The position numbers were made by a program, and so were the translations under genes. Below, piece after piece: positions 1-6,523 of a DNA stretch of 8,291 nucleotides. Source of the DNA: Bacteroidota bacterium. Its GTDB lineage: Bacteria > Bacteroidota > Bacteroidia > Flavobacteriales > Flavobacteriaceae. Numbering within the stretch: position 1 is the stretch's first letter; every line of letters begins with the position of its first letter. Below the pieces are notes generated by a model. It worked only from the letters and a program-made list of their open reading frames with translations. It was not told the DNA's origin and ran no database searches. The stretch covers positions 1 through 8,291 of the forward strand of contig JAHZIZ010000443.1 in the NCBI GenBank assembly GCA_022601215.1. The letters are read 5' to 3'.

Positions 1-1253
1 AACTCAGTACGAGAGGAACCATTGATTCAGGTTGTCATAACGGTAAAAAACTAGATGTTGTCTCTGCCTTTGAAGCATGGGGAAGTAAAGTTGCTGGTAC
101 CATAGATGAAAAAGAATATCAGCAAGTTGTACAAAAAGCTTGTCCTGGGGCAGGAGCCTGTGGAGGTATGTATACCGCGAATACGATGGCTTCTGCGATT
201 GAGGCTTTAGGGATGTCTCTACCTTATAATTCTTCGAATCCGGCATTGAGTAAAGCAAAACAGACCGAATCGTTGGCGGCAGGAAAAGCGATTCGACTTC
301 TTTTGGAAAAAGATATTAAGCCAAGCGATATTATTACACGAAGATCTCTGGAAAATGCAGTAAGGTTGGTTACTATTCTAGGAGGGTCTACCAACGCTGT
401 GTTGCATTTTTTAGCCATTGCTCGTGCTGCGAATATCGATTTTACACTTAAAGATTTTCAGGCAATTAGCAATGCTACACCATTTTTAGCTGATCTAAAA
501 CCAAGCGGAAAGTATTTGATGGAGGACGTTCATGCCGTTGGGGGAATTCCAGCGGTAATGAAATATTTACTTAAAAAAGGACTCCTTCATGGAGATTGCT
601 TAACAGTAACGGGTAAACAATTAGCTGAAAACTTATTAGAGGTGCCAGATTTGGCCAAAGATCAAGATGTTATAAAACCTATAGAAGACCCCATAAAGAA
701 GTCCGGCCATTTGCAAATGCTTTATGGTAATCTGGCAACCAAAGGAAGTGTTGCTAAAATAACGGGTAAGGAAGGACTGCGCTTTTCTGGAACAGCCAAA
801 GTATTTGAAGGTGAGTTTGAAGCTAATGCTGGAATACGAGATGGAAAAGTAGCCAAAGGGGATGTGGTTGTCATAAGATATGAAGGGCCAAAAGGAGGAC
901 CGGGTATGCCAGAGATGCTAAAACCGACCGCTGCAATTATAGGTGCTGGTTTGGGAGAGGATGTTGCATTAATAACGGATGGCCGTTTCTCAGGTGGCAC
1001 ACATGGTTTTGTAGTTGGACATATTACACCTGAAGCTCAAGAAGGAGGAACCCTTGCATTGGTACAGGACGGAGATATTATAACAATAGATTCTGAAAGT
1101 AATAGTATTGAATTAAAGGTCGATTCTAAAGTCCTTCTGGAACGAAGAGAAAAATGGAAAGCACCGGCGCTCAAATGTAAGCGAGGAGTGCTTTATAAAT
1201 ATGCAAAAACAGTGTCTTCAGCTAGCAATGGTTGTGTGACGGACGAATTTTAA
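1..1253 (+). CDS. ilvD: Dihydroxy-acid dehydratase, partial (5' end outside window)
   Basis: IlvD dehydrates 2,3-dihydroxy-3-methylbutanoate and 2,3-dihydroxy-3-methylpentanoate to the 2-oxo acids that precede valine and isoleucine; it is a cytosolic Fe-S enzyme. The frame is open from the window edge (first full codon at position 3) to TAA at 1251-1253, giving 416 residues. The family is usually about 560, so roughly 140 N-terminal residues lie upstream, including the first two expected cluster cysteines. The ATG at 168 is internal, inside the conserved GGMYTANTM stretch, and is not the start. Visible motifs are [17 protein letters not shown] (third cluster cysteine, fragment residue 53), [28 protein letters not shown] and TDGRFSGG, whose serine (fragment residue 330) is the likely catalytic base by family knowledge. 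The C-terminus ends [11 protein letters not shown], as usual for the family. ilvB follows after 8 nt. Identification is very secure. Confidence 0.97.
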   Translation, partial: LSTRGTIDSGCHNGKKLDVVSAFEAWGSKVAGTIDEKEYQQVVQKACPGAGACGGMYTANTMASAIEALGMSLPYNSSNPALSKAKQTESLAAGKAIRLLLEKDIKPSDIITRRSLENAVRLVTILGGSTNAVLHFLAIARAANIDFTLKDFQAISNATPFLADLKPSGKYLMEDVHAVGGIPAVMKYLLKKGLLHGDCLTVTGKQLAENLLEVPDLAKDQDVIKPIEDPIKKSGHLQMLYGNLATKGSVAKITGKEGLRFSGTAKVFEGEFEANAGIRDGKVAKGDVVVIRYEGPKGGPGMPEMLKPTAAIIGAGLGEDVALITDGRFSGGTHGFVVGHITPEAQEGGTLALVQDGDIITIDSESNSIELKVDSKVLLERREKWKAPALKCKRGVLYKYAKTVSSASNGCVTDEF

Positions 1254-1261
1254 TCTCATAT

Positions 1262-2992
1262 ATGGAAACACAAACGTTATCAAAAAAAAGTGAAGAAGTT
1301 TTTACAGAAACTATTTCTGGAAGTGAAGCAATTGTACGTTGTCTCTTAGAAGAAGGGGTGGATATCCTATATGGTTATCCTGGCGGTGCAATCATGCCGG
1401 TCTACGATGAAATGTATAAATATCAAAATACATTACATCATGTATTGACTCGGCACGAACAGGGAGCTATACATGCGGCTCAAGGTTATGCTCGAATATC
1501 AGGCAGAGTAGGAGTTTGTATAGCGACATCGGGGCCTGGAGCGACAAATCTTATCACCGGAATTGCAGACGCTCAAATAGACTCTACTCCTTTAGTTTGT
1601 ATTACAGGCCAAGTGGGTAGTCATTTGTTAGGGAGCGATGCTTTTCAAGAAACCGATATTATAGGAATTTCAACACCCGTTACCAAATGGAACCATCAAA
1701 TAACTAAGGCAAGTGAAATTCCAGAAGTTTTGGCAAAGGCGTTTTTTATTGCTAATACTGGTAGACCTGGTCCAGTTTTAATTGATATAACGAAAGATGC
1801 TCAGTTTGAAACCTTTGATTTTAACTATGATAAGTGTACGAAAGTGCGAAGTTATAAACCTGTGCCAGATACGGATTATGAGACTATAGAAAAAGCCGCA
1901 CTTCTTATAAATCAAGCAAAGAAACCTTTCTTAGTTTGGGGACAAGGTGTACTACTCGGCGAAGCTGAAACTCAACTCAAAGAGGTTGTTGAAAAAGCCG
2001 GAATACCTAGTGCTTGGACCATATTAGGTGCTTCGGCGATTCCTACGGATCATCCGTTAAATGTTGGAATGGTGGGGATGCATGGTAATTATGCGCCCAA
2101 TAAACTAACCAACGAGTGTGATGTGTTAATTGCAGTTGGAATGCGTTTTGATGATCGTGTTACGGGTAACTTAGAAACCTATGCCAAGCAGGCTAAAATT
2201 ATTCATTTTGAAATTGACCCTGCAGAAATAGATAAAAATGTAAAGACGGACGTAGCGGTATTGGGCGATGCTAAGAAAAGTTTGGAAAAGCTTCTTCCTT
2301 TACTTGAAGTCAAGGGATATCCTGAATGGGTGCAGCAATTTAAACAATTATATGCCGAAGAGTATGAGCAAGTTATTTGTCGTGATCTTCATCCGGAGAA
2401 AGAAGGGATAACCATGGGTGAGGTGCTAAAGGAAATTAACACACAAACTAAAGGAAATGCCGCCATAGTAAGCGATGTAGGGCAGCATCAAATGATCGCA
2501 TGTCGATATGCTAATTTCAATGTCACCAAAAGCAATATTACTTCTGGAGGACTCGGAACCATGGGGTTTGCCTTGCCGGCAGCTATTGGAGCTAAAATGG
2601 CTGCGATGGATAGAGATGTAATTGCCATTATAGGCGATGGGGGGTATCAAATGACAATTCAAGAATTGGGCACCGTATTTCAGCAAAAACTCCCTGTTAA
2701 AATTGTTGTTCTTAATAACGAGTTTCTGGGAATGGTTAGGCAATGGCAACAATTATTTTTTGATAAACGCTATGCGTCAACTGAAATGACAAATCCAGAT
2801 TTCGTAACCATTGCTAAAGGTTATCACATAGCTGCTAAACGAGTAACAGAAAGATCTGAGCTGGCGGATTCAGTAAAAGAAATGATGGAATATCAAGGGG
2901 CTTATTTTTTAGAAGTGTGTGTGAAAAAAGAAGGAAATGTGTTTCCTATGATCCCCACAGGAGCAAGTGTTTCAGATATAAGACTTAAATAG
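1262..2992 (+). CDS. ilvB: Acetohydroxyacid (acetolactate) synthase, large catalytic subunit
   Basis: This thiamine diphosphate (ThDP) enzyme condenses two pyruvates to acetolactate (valine/leucine branch) or pyruvate plus 2-oxobutyrate to acetohydroxybutyrate (isoleucine branch). The 576-residue length is normal. The N-terminal ThDP domain has YGYPGGAIMPVYDE and the catalytic glutamate E66 in TRHEQGAIHAAQGYAR. The FAD-binding middle domain includes GQVGSHLLGSDAFQE and GMRFDDRVTG. The C-terminal domain has the Mg-ThDP motif from GDG (458-460) to NN (485-486), followed by LGMVRQWQ. I chose ATG 1262, 8 nt after the ilvD stop. An in-frame TTG at 1232 would add ten residues overlapping ilvD that do not look like family sequence. 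No Shine-Dalgarno sequence is visible. The partner regulatory subunit ilvN follows 25 nt downstream. The symbol ilvB is used for the generic large subunit; the isozyme class (I, II or III) cannot be assigned. Confidence 0.97.
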   Translation: METQTLSKKSEEVFTETISGSEAIVRCLLEEGVDILYGYPGGAIMPVYDEMYKYQNTLHHVLTRHEQGAIHAAQGYARISGRVGVCIATSGPGATNLITGIADAQIDSTPLVCITGQVGSHLLGSDAFQETDIIGISTPVTKWNHQITKASEIPEVLAKAFFIANTGRPGPVLIDITKDAQFETFDFNYDKCTKVRSYKPVPDTDYETIEKAALLINQAKKPFLVWGQGVLLGEAETQLKEVVEKAGIPSAWTILGASAIPTDHPLNVGMVGMHGNYAPNKLTNECDVLIAVGMRFDDRVTGNLETYAKQAKIIHFEIDPAEIDKNVKTDVAVLGDAKKSLEKLLPLLEVKGYPEWVQQFKQLYAEEYEQVICRDLHPEKEGITMGEVLKEINTQTKGNAAIVSDVGQHQMIACRYANFNVTKSNITSGGLGTMGFALPAAIGAKMAAMDRDVIAIIGDGGYQMTIQELGTVFQQKLPVKIVVLNNEFLGMVRQWQQLFFDKRYASTEMTNPDFVTIAKGYHIAAKRVTERSELADSVKEMMEYQGAYFLEVCVKKEGNVFPMIPTGASVSDIRLK

Positions 2993-3017
2993 AATGAAGT
3001 TCCATTAATAATGCATA

Positions 3018-3545
3018 ATGATGAAAACAAAATTATATACCGTATCAATTTATACCGAAAACAATGTTGGGTTGTTAAACCGTATTTCGGCCATTTTTCA
3101 ACGTAGAAAAATTAATGTGGAAAGCATTAATACTTCAATTTCTGAAATTGAGGGTGTCTCTCGATGGTCCGTGGTTGTCGCTATCTCAGAAGAGCAAATA
3201 AGAAAAATAATTGGACAGATAGAAAAACAAGTGGAGGTCATTAAGGCTTATTATCACACGGATGAAGAGACCATTTATCAGGAATCTTGTCTGCTTAAAG
3301 TCAAGAGTGATTTGTTGTTTGAGGATCTACAAATACAAAATATCATCAAAGAAAGTGCAGCGCGTATTATCACTGTCAACCGAAATTTTTTTGTGTTAGA
3401 AAAATCTGGCAGAAAAAGCGAAATAGAATTGCTTTATCGAGAGTTAAAACCATTTGGAATTATGCAATTTGTTCATTCTGGGCGAATTGCTGTAACTAAA
3501 GACGAATTAAAAATATCAAACTTATTAAAGGCGGTGACCGCCTAA
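3018..3545 (+). CDS. ilvN: Acetolactate synthase small (regulatory) subunit
   Basis: This is the regulatory partner of IlvB. In the family it binds valine or another branched-chain end product, confers feedback inhibition and raises activity of the catalytic subunit. At 175 residues it has the usual long small-subunit layout. An N-terminal ACT domain (about residues 6-80) contains [20 protein letters not shown] followed by VESI, the family signature for ligand binding between ACT dimers. A C-terminal ACT-like half (about 85-165) starts near CLLKVKSD. Start choice is not fully settled: ATG codons lie next to each other at 3018 and 3021, and there is no Shine-Dalgarno sequence to decide. A third ATG at 3011 is in another frame. 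It sits 25 nt after ilvB and 11 nt before ilvC, as expected for co-transcription. Which amino acid inhibits it cannot be read from the sequence. Confidence 0.95.
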   Translation: MMKTKLYTVSIYTENNVGLLNRISAIFQRRKINVESINTSISEIEGVSRWSVVVAISEEQIRKIIGQIEKQVEVIKAYYHTDEETIYQESCLLKVKSDLLFEDLQIQNIIKESAARIITVNRNFFVLEKSGRKSEIELLYRELKPFGIMQFVHSGRIAVTKDELKISNLLKAVTA

Positions 3546-3556
3546 TACAATCAATT

Positions 3557-5053
3557 ATGGAAAATTATTTTAACGGCTTATCGCTTAGAGAAAAACTGAA
3601 TCAATTAGGGAAATGTCGATTTATGGAAGCATCGGAGTTCTCTGAAGGAATTAAATCTCTTCAAAATAAAAAAATAGTCATTGTGGGATGTGGAGCCCAA
3701 GGATTAAATCAAGGGTTAAATATGCGAGACTCAGGTCTAGATGTCTCATATGCCTTAAGAAATGAGGCAATAACTGAGCAACGTACGTCTTTTATAAATG
3801 CTACCGAAAATGGATTTAGCGTAGGAACTTATCAAGAATTAATTCCCAGCGCAGATTTGGTATGCAACCTCACACCAGATAAACAGCATAGTAATGTGGT
3901 GAATGCTATTATGCCTTTAATGAAAAAAGGAGCGACGCTTTCCTATTCTCATGGGTTTAACATTGTGGAAGAAGGCATGCAAATACGGCCAGATATAACG
4001 GTAATTATGGTGGCCCCTAAATGCCCTGGCTCTGAGGTAAGAGAAGAGTACAAGCGTGGTTTTGGAGTACCGACTTTAATCGCTGTGCATCCTCAAAATG
4101 ACTCAGAAGCAAAGGGGTGGGAGCAGGCAAAAGCATACGCCTTTGCAACTGGTGGTCACAAAGCTGGGGTTTTGGCTTCATCGTTTGTTGCGGAAGTAAA
4201 AAGTGATTTAATGGGTGAACAAACCATTTTATGTGGAGTATTACAAACAGGATCTATTTTATGTTTTGATACCATGATCGATCATGGCGTGAACCCTAAC
4301 TATGCCTCAAAATTGATTCAATATGGTTGGGAAACCATCACCGAAGCATTGAAGCATGGCGGTGTTACTAATATGATGAACCGTTTGTCTAATGCTGCAA
4401 AGATGAGGGCTTATATGCTTTCGGAAGAAATAAAAGAAATTCTCAAACCATTATTTGAAAAGCATATGGACGATATAATGAGTGGTGATTTTAGTAAAGA
4501 AATGATGAGGGATTGGCAAAACGATGATGAAAAATTGTTAGGATGGAGAGCCTTGACTGGTGAAACGGCTTTTGAAAAGACAACACCTGCATTAGAACAC
4601 ATCGATGAACAAACTTATTTTGATCATGGAGTGCTAATGGTCGCTTTTGTGAAGGCTGGCGTAGAGTTGGCTTTCGATACCATGGTGGCTTCTGGGATTG
4701 TTGAGGATTCTGCCTATTATGAATCGTTGCACGAGTTACCATTAATAGCCAACACCGTAGCAAGAAAGAAATTGTTTGAAATGAATAGTATTATTTCGGA
4801 TACAGCGGAGTATGGATGCTATTTGTTTGACCATGCAGCGAAGCCATTATTAGTTGACTTTATGAAAACTGTTCAACCTTCAGATATTGGTGAATTCTTT
4901 CCAAATTCTCATGTAGATAATGTTGAACTCACTAATTTAAATGATAGGATATCCAATCATTCTATTGAAAAAATTGGAAAAAGACTTAGAAGTGCCATGA
5001 CATCAATGAAAAAGATCAACCAACAGACAGTTAGGGAACTAGAGCTTGTATAA
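3557..5053 (+). CDS. ilvC: Ketol-acid reductoisomerase, long (class II) form, NADPH type
   Basis: IlvC isomerises and reduces acetolactate or acetohydroxybutyrate to the dihydroxy acids used by IlvD, with Mg and NADPH. At 498 residues it is the long class II form with a duplicated C-terminal knotted domain, not the roughly 330-residue class I form. The Rossmann signature [18 protein letters not shown] is near residues 43-60. The cofactor loop keeps R68, A71, R76 and S78, the same residues at the same numbers as in E. coli IlvC, which argues for NADPH rather than NADH. Other conserved catalytic or substrate positions are H132, K155 (PKCPGSE), and the Mg ligands D217 and E221 in [10 protein letters not shown]. 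The second half holds [14 protein letters not shown] and ISDTAEYG. The similarity to enterobacterial IlvC, as I recall that sequence, is striking along the whole length. Its TAA directly abuts the ilvA ATG. Confidence 0.98.
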   Translation: MENYFNGLSLREKLNQLGKCRFMEASEFSEGIKSLQNKKIVIVGCGAQGLNQGLNMRDSGLDVSYALRNEAITEQRTSFINATENGFSVGTYQELIPSADLVCNLTPDKQHSNVVNAIMPLMKKGATLSYSHGFNIVEEGMQIRPDITVIMVAPKCPGSEVREEYKRGFGVPTLIAVHPQNDSEAKGWEQAKAYAFATGGHKAGVLASSFVAEVKSDLMGEQTILCGVLQTGSILCFDTMIDHGVNPNYASKLIQYGWETITEALKHGGVTNMMNRLSNAAKMRAYMLSEEIKEILKPLFEKHMDDIMSGDFSKEMMRDWQNDDEKLLGWRALTGETAFEKTTPALEHIDEQTYFDHGVLMVAFVKAGVELAFDTMVASGIVEDSAYYESLHELPLIANTVARKKLFEMNSIISDTAEYGCYLFDHAAKPLLVDFMKTVQPSDIGEFFPNSHVDNVELTNLNDRISNHSIEKIGKRLRSAMTSMKKINQQTVRELELV

Positions 5054-6316
5054 ATGGAAATCAAGACCACATATTTTCCAAGTTTAGAGAAGGTAAGAGA
5101 TGCTGCCGCTCGTCTGGATGGAATTGCTATTAAAACTCCATTTAGTAGAAATGCCAGGTTTTCTAAAATGCTCCAGTGCGAAGTTTTTTTTAAAAGGGAA
5201 GATTTACAAAATGTACGTTCCTATAAAATTAGAGGTGCTTATTATAAAATGGTCGGACTTGCGCCAGAGGAAAGAGCGCATGGGGTTGTTTGTGCCTCTG
5301 CTGGAAATCATGCTCAAGGAGTTGCCCTATCATGTAAACTATTAAAGATAAAAGGGACTATATACATGCCAACAACTACACCTGATCAAAAAATCGAACA
5401 GGTACAACTTTTTGGAGAGTCTTTTGTAACTGTTTTACTGAAAGGGGACACTTTTGATGATGCTCAGACACTGGCAAAGCTTGATAGTAAAGCTAGTGGT
5501 AAAGCATTTATTCCACCTTTTGATGATGAAAAAATTATTGAAGGACAAGCTACCGTTGGGTTAGAAATATTAGAACAAACTCTTACCCCATTGGATTACG
5601 TATTTGTGCCGATAGGTGGAGGTGGGTTGTCTGCAGGTTTAAGCAGTGTCTTTAAATATCTTTCGCCAAAAACTAAGATTATTGGGGTGGAACCTGAAGG
5701 GGCGCCATCAATGAAGGTCTCGTTGGCTTTAGGAGAAAACACTTCTTTGAAGCAGATAGAGAAGTTTGTGGACGGCGCTGCCGTAAAGCGAGTAGGTGAC
5801 CTAAATTATACTATTTGTAGAGAAACACTGGATAGTGTTATCACTGTTCCTGAAGGTAAAATTTGCGAAACAATGCTAGCACTATATAACAAAGACGCTA
5901 TTATTGTGGAACCAGCTGGTGCGCTGAGTATTGCTGCCTTAGATTTGTATGCAGATATGATAAAAGGTAAAGCAGTTGCTTGTGTTGTAAGTGGGAGCAA
6001 TAATGATATTACCCGTACAGCTGAGATTAAAGAAAGGGCATTATTGTATGGGCAAATCAAGCATTATTTTATTGTTAAATTTCCACAACGTGTGGGGGCA
6101 TTACGTGAATTTCTAACGGAGGTTGTAGGTCCCAATGATGATATCACTCATTTTGAATACACCAAAAAAACTAACAGAGAAAATGGTGCTGCCGTGGTTG
6201 GATTAGAACTGAAATCACCTGAAGATTTAGAACCGTTGGTCGCTAGAATGAAGAATCGTAGTTTTTTTGGTGATTATTTAAATAACAAGCCAGAATTATT
6301 TCAATTTTTGGTTTAA
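5054..6316 (+). CDS. ilvA: Threonine deaminase (threonine ammonia-lyase), biosynthetic, single-regulatory-domain form
   Basis: IlvA uses pyridoxal phosphate (PLP) to convert threonine into 2-oxobutyrate and ammonia, the committed step to isoleucine. The PLP lysine is K58 in RSYKIRGAY. Other fold-type II PLP motifs are SAGNHAQG (82-89), the phosphate-binding loop GGGGL (188-192) and SGSNND (313-318). The C-terminal segment from about residue 336 (HYFIVKFPQRVGALREFL) is one ACT-like regulatory domain, so the 420-residue protein resembles the short Bacillus/Corynebacterium layout and lacks the second regulatory repeat of the 514-residue E. coli enzyme. In this family the domain responds to isoleucine or valine; the regulation here is inferred. 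The domain and the location at the end of an ilv operon argue against a catabolic TdcB-type enzyme. ATG 5054 follows the ilvC stop with zero spacing (TAAATG), which suggests translational coupling. It is the last ilv gene before the threonine attenuator. Confidence 0.96.
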   Translation: MEIKTTYFPSLEKVRDAAARLDGIAIKTPFSRNARFSKMLQCEVFFKREDLQNVRSYKIRGAYYKMVGLAPEERAHGVVCASAGNHAQGVALSCKLLKIKGTIYMPTTTPDQKIEQVQLFGESFVTVLLKGDTFDDAQTLAKLDSKASGKAFIPPFDDEKIIEGQATVGLEILEQTLTPLDYVFVPIGGGGLSAGLSSVFKYLSPKTKIIGVEPEGAPSMKVSLALGENTSLKQIEKFVDGAAVKRVGDLNYTICRETLDSVITVPEGKICETMLALYNKDAIIVEPAGALSIAALDLYADMIKGKAVACVVSGSNNDITRTAEIKERALLYGQIKHYFIVKFPQRVGALREFLTEVVGPNDDITHFEYTKKTNRENGAAVVGLELKSPEDLEPLVARMKNRSFFGDYLNNKPELFQFLV

Positions 6317-6341
6317 AAAGCAATGGAAACATTTGTTTTTT
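6316..6341 (+). terminator. Possible weak A/U-rich terminator hairpin after ilvA
   Basis: Starting at the ilvA stop codon, AAAAGCAAUG (6316-6325) can pair with CAUUUGUUUUU (6330-6340), with a one-base bulge at 6332 and a GAAA tetraloop (6326-6329). The stem is mostly A-U with one G-U pair, and the run of U (6336-6341) serves largely as the stem arm rather than a free tail. It could end the ilv transcript, but it is weak, and part of the same DNA is one copy of a 10-bp direct repeat. Read-through into the thr leader is equally possible. Confidence 0.3.
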
Positions 6342-6365
6342 AAAAAGATATTGATAACATTTGTT
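6328..6365 (+). repeat. 10-bp direct repeat AACATTTGTT, two copies
   Basis: AACATTTGTT occurs at 6328-6337 and again at 6356-6365, with starts 28 bp apart. Both copies lie in the short gap between ilvA and the leader peptide. They could be two -7-like promoter elements, a binding site for a regulator, or chance in AT-rich DNA. The second copy overlaps the candidate -7 element described separately. Confidence 0.45.
6333..6363 (+). promoter_or_regulatory. Candidate Bacteroidota-type promoter for the thr leader
   Basis: TTG at 6333-6335 and TAACATTTG at 6355-6363 are separated by 19 nt. This resembles the Bacteroidota consensus of TTG near -33 and TAnnTTTG near -7, with one extra base between TA and TTTG. 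If used, transcription would start around 6366-6369, only a few nucleotides before the leader ATG at 6371. A second, weaker candidate (TTG 6308-6310, AAACATTTG 6327-6335, 16-nt spacer) would give a 5' leader of about 30 nt. The assignment is by eye and tentative. Confidence 0.35.
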
Positions 6366-6370
6366 ACTCA

Positions 6371-6421
6371 ATGAGAACAGTTTCAACATGTACCATTACC
6401 ACTACTGGCCCTAAAGGCTAG
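6371..6421 (+). CDS. Threonine-rich leader peptide of the thr attenuator
   Basis: A 16-codon reading frame encodes MRTVSTCTITTTGPKG and ends with TAG at 6419-6421. Six of 16 residues are threonine (positions 3, 6, 8, 10, 11, 12) and one is isoleucine (9); the run T-I-T-T-T-G recalls the E. coli thrL peptide. Thr codons are ACA twice, ACC twice and ACT twice. The peptide itself is presumed to have no function beyond letting a ribosome sense charged tRNA-Thr. A ribosome stalled in codons 10-12 would cover 6398-6406 and block the first hairpin. The ORF ends 33 nt before a terminator stem and about 100 nt before the thrA ATG. There is no Shine-Dalgarno sequence, as for the other genes here. The function is inferred from composition, position and the foldable RNA downstream; it is analogous to thrL, but I assign no symbol. 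Confidence 0.85.
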   Translation: MRTVSTCTITTTGPKG

Positions 6422-6431
6422 CGGGGAGGTA
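6397..6431 (+). promoter_or_regulatory. Attenuator segment 1:2 hairpin (anti-antiterminator)
   Basis: CUGGCC (6405-6410) pairs with GGCUAG (6416-6421) around a CUAAA loop, with one G-U pair. The stem can extend outward: UACCACU (6397-6403) pairs with GGAGGUA (6425-6431), with one A-A mismatch and one G-U pair. The 5' arm consists of the last leader Thr codons, and the 3' arm is the strand needed for the antiterminator. Forming this hairpin therefore favours termination. Base pairs were worked out by hand. Confidence 0.6.
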
Positions 6432-6463
6432 TTGTTGTATATATAACTTATAATAAGCCTTCC
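6424..6463 (+). promoter_or_regulatory. Attenuator segment 2:3 antiterminator
   Basis: GGGAGGU (6424-6430) pairs with GCCUUCC (6457-6463), using two G-U pairs. After a two-base bulge (6455-6456), AUUGU (6431-6435) pairs with AUAAU (6450-6454), again with one G-U pair. That gives about 12 base pairs enclosing an AU-rich loop. It uses the whole 5' side of the terminator stem except its two outer A residues, so it excludes the terminator. It would form when a ribosome stalls on the leader Thr codons during threonine starvation. Confidence 0.7.
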
Positions 6464-6482
6464 TATTTGGGAGGCTTTTTTT
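6455..6482 (+). terminator. Attenuator segment 3:4 intrinsic terminator upstream of thrA
   Basis: AAGCCTTCC (6455-6463) and GGGAGGCTT (6469-6477) form a 9-bp stem with one G-U pair and a five-base UAUUU loop. The T run at 6476-6482 follows the stem directly, two of its bases sharing the stem. This is a classic intrinsic terminator, placed 34 nt after the leader stop and 41 nt before the thrA ATG. Its position upstream of thrA, preceded by a Thr-rich mini-gene, marks it as a regulated terminator rather than the simple end of an operon. Confidence 0.88.
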
Positions 6483-6523
6483 ATGCATTAATCTGAAGTA
6501 ATTAAGAATTGAATTAGAAGTAC

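Noticed and set aside
1232..1261. Upstream TTG start for ilvB, giving a ten-residue extension overlapping ilvD
   Set aside because: The added residues are simply the shifted reading of the ilvD 3' end, and ATG 1262 lies at normal operon spacing (8 nt after the ilvD stop).
2993..3017. Possible regulatory site in the 25-nt ilvB-ilvN gap
   Set aside because: The gap holds an out-of-frame ATG and AT-rich sequence, but no hairpin, repeat or promoter pattern that I can support.
5100..5345. Plus-strand ORF of 81 codons overlapping ilvA in another frame
   Set aside because: It is an out-of-frame shadow of the conserved PLP-lysine region of IlvA.
6323..6343. Mini-ORF METFVF upstream of the Thr leader
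   Set aside because: It has six codons, one Thr and no composition bias, and it lies within the candidate hairpin and repeat. It is better explained by chance than as a second leader peptide.
6371..6482. Threonine- or lysine-sensing riboswitch instead of a leader-peptide attenuator
   Set aside because: The region is far too short for a lysine riboswitch, and the Thr-rich reading frame with alternative hairpins explains it directly.
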